From Paracoccaceae bacterium (GTDB lineage: Bacteria > Pseudomonadota > Alphaproteobacteria > Rhodobacterales > Rhodobacteraceae): a stretch of DNA of 42,682 nucleotides. The position numbers and the translations under genes are program-made. How positions within the stretch are numbered: position 1 is the first letter of the stretch; the number at the start of each line of letters is the position of its first letter. Positions 8,538 through 16,320 of the stretch are shown here, piece after piece. The notes under the pieces were generated by a model, which saw only the letters and a program-made list of their open reading frames with translations, was not told the DNA's origin and ran no database searches. The stretch spans positions 1 to 42,682 of the forward strand of contig JAQWQJ010000075.1 of the NCBI GenBank assembly GCA_029244725.1. The letters run 5' to 3'.

Positions 8538-9092
8538 ATGCAGATTGGGTATGCCCGGGTGAGCACGGCTGATCAGTCGGTCGATAGCCAGGTGGCGGCG
8601 TTGAGTGCCGCCGGATGTGATAGGGTGTTCGAGGAAACGGCATCAGGAGCCAAGGCGGATCGTCGCGTTCTTGCCGAGGTCCTGGATTATTTGAGGCCGG
8701 ATGATGCTTTCGTCGTGTTCAAGCTGGATCGGGTAGCCCGCAGTCTGCCGCACTTGCTGGAGATTATGGAAACGTTGAAGTCCCGTGGTATCGGGTTTCA
8801 AAGCCTCACCGAAGAGATCAACACCACCACACCCGGTGGCAAGCTGCTGTTTCACGTTATGGCGGCGATTGCCGAGTTTGAACGTGATCTCATCCGGGAG
8901 CGAACTATGCATGGCTTGAAGGCAGCCCGAGCCAAAGGTCGCGTTGGCGGAAGGCCAAGGCAGATGACCGACAATAAGATCGAAGCCGCCCGCACGCTGC
9001 TTCAGGATGGGACGCCCGTGCGTGATGTCGCCAACATGCTGTCAGTCAGCGTTCCAACGATCTACCGTTGGATTCCAGGTGCAACCCGGTAG
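8538..9092 (+). CDS. Serine recombinase (resolvase/invertase family)
   Basis: 184-aa small serine recombinase. The N-terminal catalytic domain begins MQIGYARVSTADQ, with the nucleophile Ser9 and the family Arg residues, and continues through KLDRVARSLPHLLEIM and AEFERDLIRERT. The C-terminal helix-turn-helix reads RDVANMLSVSVPTIYRWI. Length and layout match Tn3-type resolvases and Hin/Gin invertases. GAGAAGGAGG precedes the start. No Tn3 transposase or invertible segment is beside it, so it is either a mobile-element relic or a solitary recombinase acting on the dyads upstream. Confidence 0.9.
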   Translation: MQIGYARVSTADQSVDSQVAALSAAGCDRVFEETASGAKADRRVLAEVLDYLRPDDAFVVFKLDRVARSLPHLLEIMETLKSRGIGFQSLTEEINTTTPGGKLLFHVMAAIAEFERDLIRERTMHGLKAARAKGRVGGRPRQMTDNKIEAARTLLQDGTPVRDVANMLSVSVPTIYRWIPGATR

Positions 9093-9154
9093 TCAACGAG
9101 GGCCCTTTGCTGTCCGTGCTTGCGGAGGTTGGTCACTATCGGAGACGAACGGTC

Positions 9155-9187
9155 GTAGTTCTCATAGTATAACTAGCTTCGAACTAC
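9155..9187 (+). promoter_or_regulatory. Inverted repeat downstream of the recombinase
   Basis: GTAGTTC (9155-9161) pairs with GAACTAC (9181-9187) around 19 bases. There is no T-run, so it may be a weak terminator stem or another recombinase site. The surrounding 9093-9227 holds no coding region I can support. Confidence 0.35.
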
Positions 9188-9227
9188 CCTAGTGAATGAA
9201 ACGAAGGGACAACATAAAATAGCCGCA

Positions 9228-9554
9228 CTATTCATCGGCGGCACTTGCGGACTGGGCCGCTATTTCATCCTGGATTCGTGATAGTAGACCACTTAACCTG
9301 GCGACTTCTGCATCATGCGTCAGAAATTGTTGATATGTTGAGAGGGCCTTCTGTAGCATACTATTATAGGTGAGTATCCGTGCATCCGCCGTATCAAGTT
9401 GACGCATATCCCCAGCCTTTTCATCGGCATCATTCCAAGTTGGTGGTTCGGCTTTCACCAAAATAATAACTTGAACGAAAGGGTTCGGCCTTTGGTGGAT
9501 ACTGGTGAGATGTTTCTTTAAACCAGTTCGATATTTCGCAACTTGCCCAAGCAA
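9228..9554 (-). pseudogene. C-terminal fragment of an unidentified protein
   Basis: The open frame of about 110 codons has no convincing start: only a TTG at 9554, with a stop seven bases upstream and no ribosome site. It reads like the end of a larger protein: PFVQVIILVKAEPPTWNDADEK, then RILTYNSMLQKALSTYQQFL and a short helical tail. That pattern (an 'ILTYN' strand followed by a helix with YxxFL) is reminiscent of the C-termini of nuclease-like DUF4263/Shedu or similar defence-associated proteins. I am not confident of the family. It lies beside the solitary serine recombinase, in a patch with lower GC than the flanking operons. Confidence 0.45.
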
Positions 9555-9680
9555 ACAGACTTATAAGCATAAACGTAAAACTGCTCTCATTGAGTGGTTT
9601 CAAATCTGCGCTTCATAGATTTGTGTGATCGTGGTGCTTTGTTACGTGTTAGACTTTGTCTGACAACACCAACCCGGTAC

Positions 9681-10283
9681 CTACACACCTGCGGGATTCT
9701 CGACCTCGCGGCCCATTGCTGCCAGATCCGAATACCGATCCCCAATCCTGTGATGTGGACGTCCGCGTGTCGCAGCACCCAATGCTACAACCAATTCGTC
9801 AACAGCAGGAGCGTCGTAGATTGAAAACTGCACCGTCAGATAGTGGGACCGCCGGCCAGTATCGTGCTTGTCCATCAAGGGGATCTGGATCTGGGTGTTC
9901 GCCGGGCCGCGGGTATTGGTGAAGCCAAGATAGCTTTTTGCGCCCACTGCCTCGCGATAGAAGTTGCCGAACTGTAAAGTGTGGATGAGGGCTGAAGCGT
10001 GTTCGACTTCACAGCTGGTTCCCGCGATGCAGGCCTTGCCATATGCCTCAATTGCGTCACCCGATCCTGCCAGTGCAATCAGGCGGTCGGTTAACAGCGA
10101 TCCCAGTACTGGTGCCATGCGGGTGATTTCGGGGGACAGGTCTTCGACAAATCCGCGCCCCGCCCATGGGTTTGTTACCACGGCGGCCACACCGATCATG
10201 CGCAAGACAGGGTCTGAGGCGCGGCCACCTTCGGTGTGAATATCTTCCTCAAAAGTAACAACTTTTCGCAGTTCGGGCAGCAT
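9681..10283 (-). CDS. DUF1185 'amino acid synthesis' family protein
   Basis: 200-aa protein matching the DUF1185 family: it opens LPELRKVVTFEEDIHTEGG, then AAVVTNPWAGRGFVEDLSPE, EAYGKACIAG and the C-terminal VDELVVALGAATRGRPHHR. The biochemical role of the family is not established to my knowledge. Members often lie next to luciferase-like monooxygenases and flavin reductases, as here. The ATG at 10283 has a good AAGGAG site eight bases upstream; a longer in-frame extension would overlap the preceding gene. It is the last gene of a leftward operon with the CoA-transferase/flavin-reductase fusion, the hydrolase and RidA. Confidence 0.85.
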   Translation of the reverse strand: MLPELRKVVTFEEDIHTEGGRASDPVLRMIGVAAVVTNPWAGRGFVEDLSPEITRMAPVLGSLLTDRLIALAGSGDAIEAYGKACIAGTSCEVEHASALIHTLQFGNFYREAVGAKSYLGFTNTRGPANTQIQIPLMDKHDTGRRSHYLTVQFSIYDAPAVDELVVALGAATRGRPHHRIGDRYSDLAAMGREVENPAGV

Positions 10284-10296
10284 ATATATTCTCCTT

Positions 10297-12402
10297 TCAG
10301 ATATGATAGTTTCGGCGTTCAGTGACGGCATGCACCACCCCTTCAACCTCGGTACCGTGATAGATGCCAAAGGCACCGTATTGATTTTCCTGTACGTATC
10401 GGCGCAGCATCGAACGCTCCGCCGCGTCTCTTACCTGTTCAAGAGGCAGAGCGGTCAGATCAAAATACCGCATGCCCGCAGGTGCATACCCTGCGACAAC
10501 CCCATGATAGATGATACGTTGGGACGCGTCCTGTGTGTTCTGGTAAACGGCATAAAGATGGTCGAGGTCGGGGATAAGACCAATGCCCTTGAGGTGATCA
10601 GACAGCCCCTCAACCGACCTTGTCTGAGCCGGGGCAGCGGGCACTGATATCTGTCCAGAGGCATCTTCACAGAGCAAAATCTGGCCCTCGCAGACCAAAA
10701 CAACACCCAATGAAACAATGCCCGCTGATGCAGCGGCGTCAGCCAGTGCATTGTCCATCCCAATTTCGAAATAACCACCCTTGTAATATCCAAGCGGTGT
10801 TCCGTCGGACGTGCTAAATTCTAACACTCGCCCGATCAAGATAAGATGGTCGCCCGCATCCACCAACCGGTGCCGCGCGCAGCTGAAACTTGCTATTGTT
10901 TTGTCAATCAAGGGAATATTCTGCGCATCGACATGCCATTTGGCGAGGTCGAACTTGTCGACTGATTGCGATGCAAAAAGGCCTGAAACCTCCTTTTGGT
11001 CATCTGCCAGAACGTTGACCGCAAAATGATCTGCCTGCGCGAAGGTATCGCAAGACAATGCCACCTTGGCGATACACACCAACAACAATGGAGGATCAAG
11101 CGAGACCGAGGTAAACGAATTGGCCGTGAACCCGCGCGGCGTGCCGTCTGACTGGCGTGTTGTGACGACGGTAACACCTGTGGCAAAGCTGCCAAAGGCG
11201 CCCCGCAAGGCGCGTTTGGCGTCAATGTCCATTTCTTTGGTGGTCGCGAGGGTTTCCAACAAATTGTCATCTGCACCAAGCGCAGGAGGAGCGTACAGTG
11301 GGCCGTGACTATGCGCCCCAAAACGCAAAGGATTGGCGGCGATCGTCCATGGGTCTTGGCCCGCTACGGCGACCTTGGCCAGCATGCCACGTGCCGCGAC
11401 ATGGGGGTCATCCAGAATGTCGGTGATCGTGTTCATCGGGCCGTAAGGCACCTCGCCGCCCAGAAGGGTGGTCAGTTCAACTTTACAGTGAACGCCACTC
11501 CAACAAGCCACCAAAGCGTTTAGCTCAACAGCATTTGCAGACCTCGCCGCGCGGGTTGCATAGCGGGGGTCATCGCCCAAATCCGGGTGATCCATAATCG
11601 TTGCCAAACGCCGCCAAAACGCATCATCCACAATGCCAAGCGCTATATGGCCGTCCTTCGCTGGAAACAGCCCGAAAGGTGCGAGGAATGGATGGCCGTT
11701 TCCCTCAGGGGCCGGCACAGCACCTGTCATGTCATGCAAATAGACCATGCGTTCACAGAGCGAAATCATCGCGTCATACATAGCGACATCAACGAATTGA
11801 CCTTTGCCGGTCGCCTCGGCCTCGCGCAGGGCGGCCATGATGCCAAAGGCCATCATCATGCCTGCGAAAATATCGCCCACACCGGGGCCGGTTTTGGTTG
11901 GTGTGGCGTCATCAGGGCCAGTCATCGCCATCAACCCGCCCATGGCTTGGGCTACGACATCGTAGGACGGCCAATCGCTGTAGGGGCTGGCACCCGTGCG
12001 TGGATCCCCAAAACCGCGGATGGCCGCATAAACCAATTTTGGATTTTCGGCCGCCAGCGTTTCGTATGCAAGGCCCAAACGTTCCATCACACCGGGGCGG
12101 AAGTTCTCAACGATCACATCTGCAGTTGCAGCGAGTTTGCGAAAACTGGCCTTGCCGCTTTCAGACTTCAGATCAAGCCGGACGCTCTTTTTGCCGCGGT
12201 TCAGGCTGACAAAATATCCGGCCCAGTCTTGGCTTGGGTCATCATCGCGAAAGGGCCCGTTGCCGCGGCTGGTATCACCGCTGCTGCCTTCAATCTTGAT
12301 CACTTCTGCGCCGTGGTCGGCCAGATGCATTGTGCAATAGGGTCCGGACAGCATGCGGCTTAGGTCCAGTACACGCAGGCCTTTCAAAATTTGCGTGCTC
12401 AT
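10297..12402 (-). CDS. Fused class III CoA-transferase and flavin reductase
   Basis: 701-aa multidomain protein. Residues 1 to about 385 are a CaiB/formyl-CoA transferase family domain (LDLSRMLSGPYCTMHLADHG; catalytic Asp177 in GVGDIFAG). Residues about 395-555 are a HpaC/RutF-type flavin reductase domain (GAFGSFATGVTVVTT, GFTANSFTSVSLDPP, YYKGGYFEIG). The last 140 residues (from about GVVLVCEGQILLCED) resemble a Nudix fold but show no Nudix box. The frame is uninterrupted over 2.1 kb. CoA-transfer and FMN-reducing domains are normally separate proteins. The reductase part should feed FMNH2 to the luciferase-like monooxygenase at 15274; the CoA-transferase part fits the carnitine-type CoA chemistry nearby. 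It overlaps the hydrolase gene by four bases (ATGA). Confidence 0.9.
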   Translation of the reverse strand: MSTQILKGLRVLDLSRMLSGPYCTMHLADHGAEVIKIEGSSGDTSRGNGPFRDDDPSQDWAGYFVSLNRGKKSVRLDLKSESGKASFRKLAATADVIVENFRPGVMERLGLAYETLAAENPKLVYAAIRGFGDPRTGASPYSDWPSYDVVAQAMGGLMAMTGPDDATPTKTGPGVGDIFAGMMMAFGIMAALREAEATGKGQFVDVAMYDAMISLCERMVYLHDMTGAVPAPEGNGHPFLAPFGLFPAKDGHIALGIVDDAFWRRLATIMDHPDLGDDPRYATRAARSANAVELNALVACWSGVHCKVELTTLLGGEVPYGPMNTITDILDDPHVAARGMLAKVAVAGQDPWTIAANPLRFGAHSHGPLYAPPALGADDNLLETLATTKEMDIDAKRALRGAFGSFATGVTVVTTRQSDGTPRGFTANSFTSVSLDPPLLLVCIAKVALSCDTFAQADHFAVNVLADDQKEVSGLFASQSVDKFDLAKWHVDAQNIPLIDKTIASFSCARHRLVDAGDHLILIGRVLEFSTSDGTPLGYYKGGYFEIGMDNALADAAASAGIVSLGVVLVCEGQILLCEDASGQISVPAAPAQTRSVEGLSDHLKGIGLIPDLDHLYAVYQNTQDASQRIIYHGVVAGYAPAGMRYFDLTALPLEQVRDAAERSMLRRYVQENQYGAFGIYHGTEVEGVVHAVTERRNYHI

Positions 12403-13199
12403 GGCGCAAGGCTCAACGTGTCAAGGAATGCCAGAAGCGGCCTGTTCACCGCATCGGGGTCTTCGGCCAAAGCCATGTGGCGCAGACCTTTCAAGATCAC
12501 CGCCTTGGAATTCAGAATTTCAGCAGCAATGGCTTGGGCCATTTCCGGGCCATTGCCATAGTCTTCGTCGCCCGTGATAACCAGAGCGGGGCAAGAGATC
12601 GGAGGGTCTGGGGCCACAATTTCGTCGATGCCAGATGCCAGAACGCGGTAGATTGTGTGGTAAATTGACTTTTTGTTGGCAGTCACCCAACCGTGAACGG
12701 TCTCCATCATCTTAGGATTGGTGGCGCGGAAAGCATCGGTAAACCATCGCTCAAGAGCAGCTTCGACCGTGGAACTCGGCCCAATTTCGCGGGCCTGATC
12801 TACCCGCTTCAGAATGGCGGTCTGGGCTGAATCACTGCGTTTGTGAGGGGAATGAAGAATGATCAAAGCCTGCGCCCTGTCGGGTGTATCCTGTGCAAAG
12901 CGACGTGCGATCATGCCACCCAAAGAGAAACCGCCGATCACAGCGCGATTGATGTCGCAGTGATCGAGCAAGCTGGCCAATTGATTTGAAAACAACGACA
13001 GACTGGGCGCTTCAGGCGGCGCGCTGGAGCCGCCATGCCCATATAAGTTATAGGTCAGAACGCGGTAGCTGTCCTTCAGGGCAGGGGTGGTCCACTGCCA
13101 GCATTCTTGGCTTAGACCCAGACCGTGGATCAGCACAACAACCGGCGCATCTGCCGGACCGGATAATTCGAATTGCGTGCCATCTGGTGCCAGCGCCAT
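12399..13199 (-). CDS. Alpha/beta hydrolase
   Basis: 266-aa alpha/beta-hydrolase-fold enzyme. Oxyanion strand VVVLIHGLGLSQECW, nucleophile Ser in GGFSLGGMIARRFA, acid in ITGDEDYGN and catalytic His in LRHMALAEDP. It resembles the RutD and TgnD-type hydrolases found with two-component monooxygenases, which cleave amide, carbamate or enamine intermediates, though the fold alone does not fix the substrate. It is translationally coupled at both ends: one base shared with the RidA stop and four with the fusion gene start. Confidence 0.88.
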   Translation of the reverse strand: MALAPDGTQFELSGPADAPVVVLIHGLGLSQECWQWTTPALKDSYRVLTYNLYGHGGSSAPPEAPSLSLFSNQLASLLDHCDINRAVIGGFSLGGMIARRFAQDTPDRAQALIILHSPHKRSDSAQTAILKRVDQAREIGPSSTVEAALERWFTDAFRATNPKMMETVHGWVTANKKSIYHTIYRVLASGIDEIVAPDPPISCPALVITGDEDYGNGPEMAQAIAAEILNSKAVILKGLRHMALAEDPDAVNRPLLAFLDTLSLAP

Positions 13200-13600
13200 T
13201 ATGTTTCGCGCCCTATTGGCTTATACGCCATGACCTCTACTTCGACCCGCGCGTCAACGAGCAGATCGCTGACAACTGCGGACCGCGTCGGTGGTTCAAT
13301 AGGGAAGTAATCACCGTAAACTTCGTTAAAGCCGGGGAAGTCGGAGCGCTCGCGCAGCCAGACCATCGCCTTTACCACATCATCGCGGGTGCAGCCTGCT
13401 TCGGCCAGTGTTGCGGTGATGTCATCCAGCACCGCGCGCGTTTGATCCTGCACGCTGCCATCGGTCATCGGTACGCCATCTCGCATCGGAATTTGCCCCG
13501 TTAGAAAGACAAAATCACCCGCACGTATTGCCCGTGACAACGATAAGACTCTGCCACCAATTTCCAGCGGACCTCCGATGACTTGCTTTTTGACGACCAT
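13199..13600 (-). CDS. RidA family (YjgF/RutC-like) protein
   Basis: 133-aa RidA/YER057c/UK114 family protein. The conserved C-terminal region reads PPTRSAVVSDLLVDARVEVEVMAY, with the Arg that binds the substrate carboxylate; GDFVFLTGQIP and FNEVYGDYF are also typical. The family hydrolyses enamines/imines, and RutC removes a toxic aminoacrylate product after flavin-dependent ring opening. The ATG at 13600 follows GAAAGGAGAG. It is the first gene of the leftward operon, divergent from the aldehyde dehydrogenase. Its presence suggests that the pathway makes a reactive enamine or imine. Confidence 0.9.
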   Translation of the reverse strand: MVVKKQVIGGPLEIGGRVLSLSRAIRAGDFVFLTGQIPMRDGVPMTDGSVQDQTRAVLDDITATLAEAGCTRDDVVKAMVWLRERSDFPGFNEVYGDYFPIEPPTRSAVVSDLLVDARVEVEVMAYKPIGRET

Positions 13601-13660
13601 CTTGCGGCTCTCCTTTCTATGTACCGTGCCCCGATCCCAAAAAGAGAGTTTCGGATTTTT

Positions 13661-13675
13661 CGACAATTGGTGTCG
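13661..13675. promoter_or_regulatory. Dyad in the divergent RidA / aldehyde dehydrogenase promoter region
   Basis: CGACA at 13661-13665 and TGTCG at 13671-13675 form a spaced inverted repeat in the 162-bp region between the two divergent operons, flanked by T-rich tracts. The half-site TCGACA also occurs at 19186-19191, in the gap between the GlxA-type regulator and the BKACE operon. This makes it a candidate binding site for that regulator. Inference from a single dyad. Confidence 0.4.
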
Positions 13676-13720
13676 TTTTTTCCCGAACCCTAATCGAGAA
13701 AGCAGCCTTGAATAGGAATA

Positions 13721-13762
13721 AAATAAGAGAGGGTTTGTGCAAAATAAGAGAGGGTTTGTGCA
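13721..13762 (+). repeat. Two tandem 21-bp repeats abutting the aldehyde dehydrogenase start
   Basis: Two exact copies of AAATAAGAGAGGGTTTGTGC plus A, with period 21 (13721-13741 and 13742-13762). The second copy ends at the base before the ATG. Its GAGAGGG, eight bases before the start, can act as ribosome-binding site. The inner 15-mer TAAGAGAGGGTTTGT also occurs in both 62-bp boundary repeats (169-183 and 28996-29010). It could therefore be an insertion-sequence end remnant that now supplies a ribosome site. Confidence 0.85.
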
Positions 13763-15244
13763 ATGGGTGACATCAAGAATTATCAGATGCTGATCAACGG
13801 CGATTGGGTGGATGCATCTGACGGTGGTACGTTTGACAGTGTGAACCCCAGTACCGGCGAAATCTGGAGCCGCGTGCCGGAAGCGACAGAGGCTGACGTG
13901 AACCGTGCAGTTGTGACGGCGCATGAGGCGTTTACCAAAGGTCCTTGGGCTAAAATGACGCCGACTGAGCGCGGCAAATGCCTTCGCAAGCTGGCTGATT
14001 TGCTGGCGGATCAGTCCGAGGGGTTGGGCCGCACGGAGTCCATAGACACGGGCAAGATGCTGAAAGAAACCCGTTGGCAAGCCAAGTATATCGCAGAGTT
14101 TTTCCACTTTTTCGCAGGCTGTGCTGACAAGGTGAGCGGCGAGACCTTGCCAATCGACAAGCCCGACATGTTCGTTTTTACCAAGCGTGAACCGCTTGGC
14201 GTGGTGGCCGCGGTGGTGCCGTGGAACTCGCAGCTTTTCTTGGTGGCCGTTAAACTTGGCCCGGCTTTAGCCGCGGGCAATACCGTGGTGCTCAAAGCCT
14301 CGGAACATGCCAGTGGCGCGATGCTGGAATTTGGCAAACTGATCGAAGAGGCGGGCATTCCGCCCGGTGTTGTCAACATTGTCACGGGTCACGGTGAGCC
14401 CTGTGGGCGTGCGCTGACCGGGCATCCATTGATCGCGCGTGTGTCCTTCACTGGCGGGCCAAATGCAGCGCGGCATGTGCTGGAGAACGTGAAGCGCAAC
14501 TTTGCCGAAGTGTCGTTGGAGTTGGGCGGGAAATCCCCGTTCATTGTGTTTGAAGACGCTAATATAGAGAGCGCGGTCAACGCGTCGATTGCGGGCATAT
14601 TCGGGGCCACTGGGCAAAGCTGTGTCGCGGGCTCGCGTCTTTATCTGCAGGAAGATATCGCCGATGAATTTTTGGAGAAGATGACGGCTCTCACGCGCCA
14701 GATTGTGATCGGCGATCCGCTTGCGGAGGAAACCCAGATGGGGCCACTTTGCACAACAGGTCAACTGGAAAACATCCAACGCGAGGTTGCCCATGCACAA
14801 GAGCAGGGGGCCACGATCCTTGCGGGGGGCAAGCAACCTGATGGCATGGGGGGCTTGTTTTATGAGCCGACAATTATTGAATGTCCGCGTCAGGATTTGC
14901 AGATTGTCGACACCGAATTGTTTGGGCCTGTCCTATCCGTTCAGCGTTTTAAAACCGAAGAAGAGGTGCTGAAATTGGCCAACGATTCAGAACACGGGCT
15001 GGCGGCGGGCATCTTCACGCGCGACTCGGCGCGATCCTTGCGGATGGCGAATGCAGTGCAAGCGGGCATCGTCTGGGTGAACACCTACCGCGTGGTGTCG
15101 CCCATCGCCGAATTCGGTGGTGTCAAAGGCTCTGGCTATGGCCGGGAAAGCGGGTTCCAGGCGATCTATGATTACACACGGCCCAAGACGATCTGGGTGA
15201 ATACTTCGGATGAGCCGATTTCGAACCCGTTTGTGATGCGTTGA
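13763..15244 (+). CDS. NAD(P)-dependent aldehyde dehydrogenase
   Basis: 493-aa ALDH-superfamily enzyme with all key residues: Asn155 in PWNSQ, Glu253 in LELGGKSP and nucleophile Cys287 in GQSCVAGSR. It is full length. It starts a rightward operon with the luciferase-like monooxygenase (29-bp gap) and faces the RidA/hydrolase/flavin-reductase operon. In trigonelline degradation the ALDH TgnC oxidises the semialdehyde/lactone product of the ring-opening monooxygenase TgnAB; a similar position in the pathway is plausible here. A trimethylaminobutyraldehyde-type dehydrogenase feeding gamma-butyrobetaine is an alternative. The start codon is set by the SD-like sequence in the tandem repeat. Confidence 0.92.
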   Translation: MGDIKNYQMLINGDWVDASDGGTFDSVNPSTGEIWSRVPEATEADVNRAVVTAHEAFTKGPWAKMTPTERGKCLRKLADLLADQSEGLGRTESIDTGKMLKETRWQAKYIAEFFHFFAGCADKVSGETLPIDKPDMFVFTKREPLGVVAAVVPWNSQLFLVAVKLGPALAAGNTVVLKASEHASGAMLEFGKLIEEAGIPPGVVNIVTGHGEPCGRALTGHPLIARVSFTGGPNAARHVLENVKRNFAEVSLELGGKSPFIVFEDANIESAVNASIAGIFGATGQSCVAGSRLYLQEDIADEFLEKMTALTRQIVIGDPLAEETQMGPLCTTGQLENIQREVAHAQEQGATILAGGKQPDGMGGLFYEPTIIECPRQDLQIVDTELFGPVLSVQRFKTEEEVLKLANDSEHGLAAGIFTRDSARSLRMANAVQAGIVWVNTYRVVSPIAEFGGVKGSGYGRESGFQAIYDYTRPKTIWVNTSDEPISNPFVMR

Positions 15245-15273
15245 GCAGGTCCAAGAGTTGAGTAAGGAGAATT

Positions 15274-16320
15274 ATGATGAAATTCCAACTGGCCGTGAAC
15301 ATGGAGCGGATCGACGACAGCTATGACATGAAAGACGTTGCCCGTCACACGCTTGAGATGGTGCAGATTGCCGATGAAGGTGGGTTCGATATTGTTTGGT
15401 CCGCCGAACATCACGCGCTTGAGATGACGATTGCACCCAATCCGTTTCAACTGCTGACGTGGTGGTCGAAAGAGACCAGCAACATACGCTTGGGCACTGC
15501 AGTGGCCACAGCGGCCTATTGGCATCCGATCAATCTGGCGGGTGAGGCGGCGTTTGTTGATCTGATTAGCGGCGGACGGTTGGAGTTCGGTATCGGCTCT
15601 GGCGCCTATCAGCGTGAATTTGACCGTATGAGACCGGGATTGAAACAGTCTGATGCCTGGCGTTATATGCAAGAAATGCTGCCAGCAGTACGCGCGTTGT
15701 GGGGCGGTGATTATGCCCACGACGGTGAGTTTTGGAACTTTCCGACCTCTACGTCGGTCCCCAAGCCAGTGCAGCCGGAGGTGCCTATTTGGGTTTCGGC
15801 CCGCTCTCCGATCACATACGATTATGCGATGCGCGAGAAATGCCATGTGAATTGCTGGCCGCTGACCCGTCCCTTTGCCGAAGCTGAACTTTATATGCAG
15901 CAATTGAATGAGGCGATCGTGAAGGCTGATAATGGCTGGCTTCCGCGGTTTGCTTTGATGCGCCATGCCTGCCTGTACGACAATGACGCAGACCGGCAAG
16001 AGGCGCTGAATGCCATCCGCAGGTTGCTGAGCCAGTTCGAAAACTTGTTCCGCAATTCAGGGGATGTGGTCAACGGTTTCCCAAAATCCATCCCACTGGA
16101 CGCATTGGAAGGCCGCGAGCAATATGACCCTGCGATGTTGGAAGAGAACCTGATGTTCGGCTCGCCCGATACGGTCATTCAAAAGTTGAAGAAATATCAA
16201 GCCTTGGGGGTGAACGAGTTCATCTACTACGCATCTATGGGTCTCAGCCACGAAGCGCAGCAACGATCTCTGCGCATGTTCGTGAAAGAAGTCATGCCAG
16301 AATTTAAGGAGACACTCTGA
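15274..16320 (+). CDS. Luciferase-like flavin-dependent monooxygenase (LLM class)
   Basis: 348-aa LLM-class monooxygenase. Hallmarks are the N-terminal FQLAVNMERIDDS strand, GGFDIVWSAEHHALEM, IRLGTAVATAAYWHP, DLISGGRLEFGIGSGAYQREF and the C-terminal LMFGSPDTVIQKL. Such enzymes (RutA, TgnA, LuxA) use FMNH2 from a separate reductase and O2 to oxidise or cleave a substrate, often breaking a C-N bond. The partner reductase is probably the fused domain encoded at 10297-12402. AAGGAG precedes two adjacent ATGs. Its stop overlaps the hydratase start by one base (TGATG), so oxygenase and CoA-pathway enzymes are made together. Confidence 0.92.
   Translation: MMKFQLAVNMERIDDSYDMKDVARHTLEMVQIADEGGFDIVWSAEHHALEMTIAPNPFQLLTWWSKETSNIRLGTAVATAAYWHPINLAGEAAFVDLISGGRLEFGIGSGAYQREFDRMRPGLKQSDAWRYMQEMLPAVRALWGGDYAHDGEFWNFPTSTSVPKPVQPEVPIWVSARSPITYDYAMREKCHVNCWPLTRPFAEAELYMQQLNEAIVKADNGWLPRFALMRHACLYDNDADRQEALNAIRRLLSQFENLFRNSGDVVNGFPKSIPLDALEGREQYDPAMLEENLMFGSPDTVIQKLKKYQALGVNEFIYYASMGLSHEAQQRSLRMFVKEVMPEFKETL

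Noticed and set aside
11587-12363. Long open frame (about 258 codons) on the plus strand
   Set aside because: It lies fully antisense to the CoA-transferase domain, whose conserved motifs show which strand is coding.
13199-14107. RidA gene with a 169-codon N-terminal extension
   Set aside because: The extension runs through the divergent promoter and antisense to the aldehyde dehydrogenase. RidA starts at 13600 with a good ribosome site.
15172-15999. Long open frame (about 275 codons) on the minus strand
   Set aside because: It is antisense to the luciferase-like monooxygenase and the aldehyde dehydrogenase end, has no recognisable motifs and reflects high-GC codon bias.
9681-16320. Identification as the Rut uracil pathway
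   Set aside because: RidA, hydrolase, LLM and flavin reductase are present, but RutB (isochorismatase), RutE and RutG are missing. CoA-transferase, DUF1185 and carnitine-type genes do not belong to Rut.
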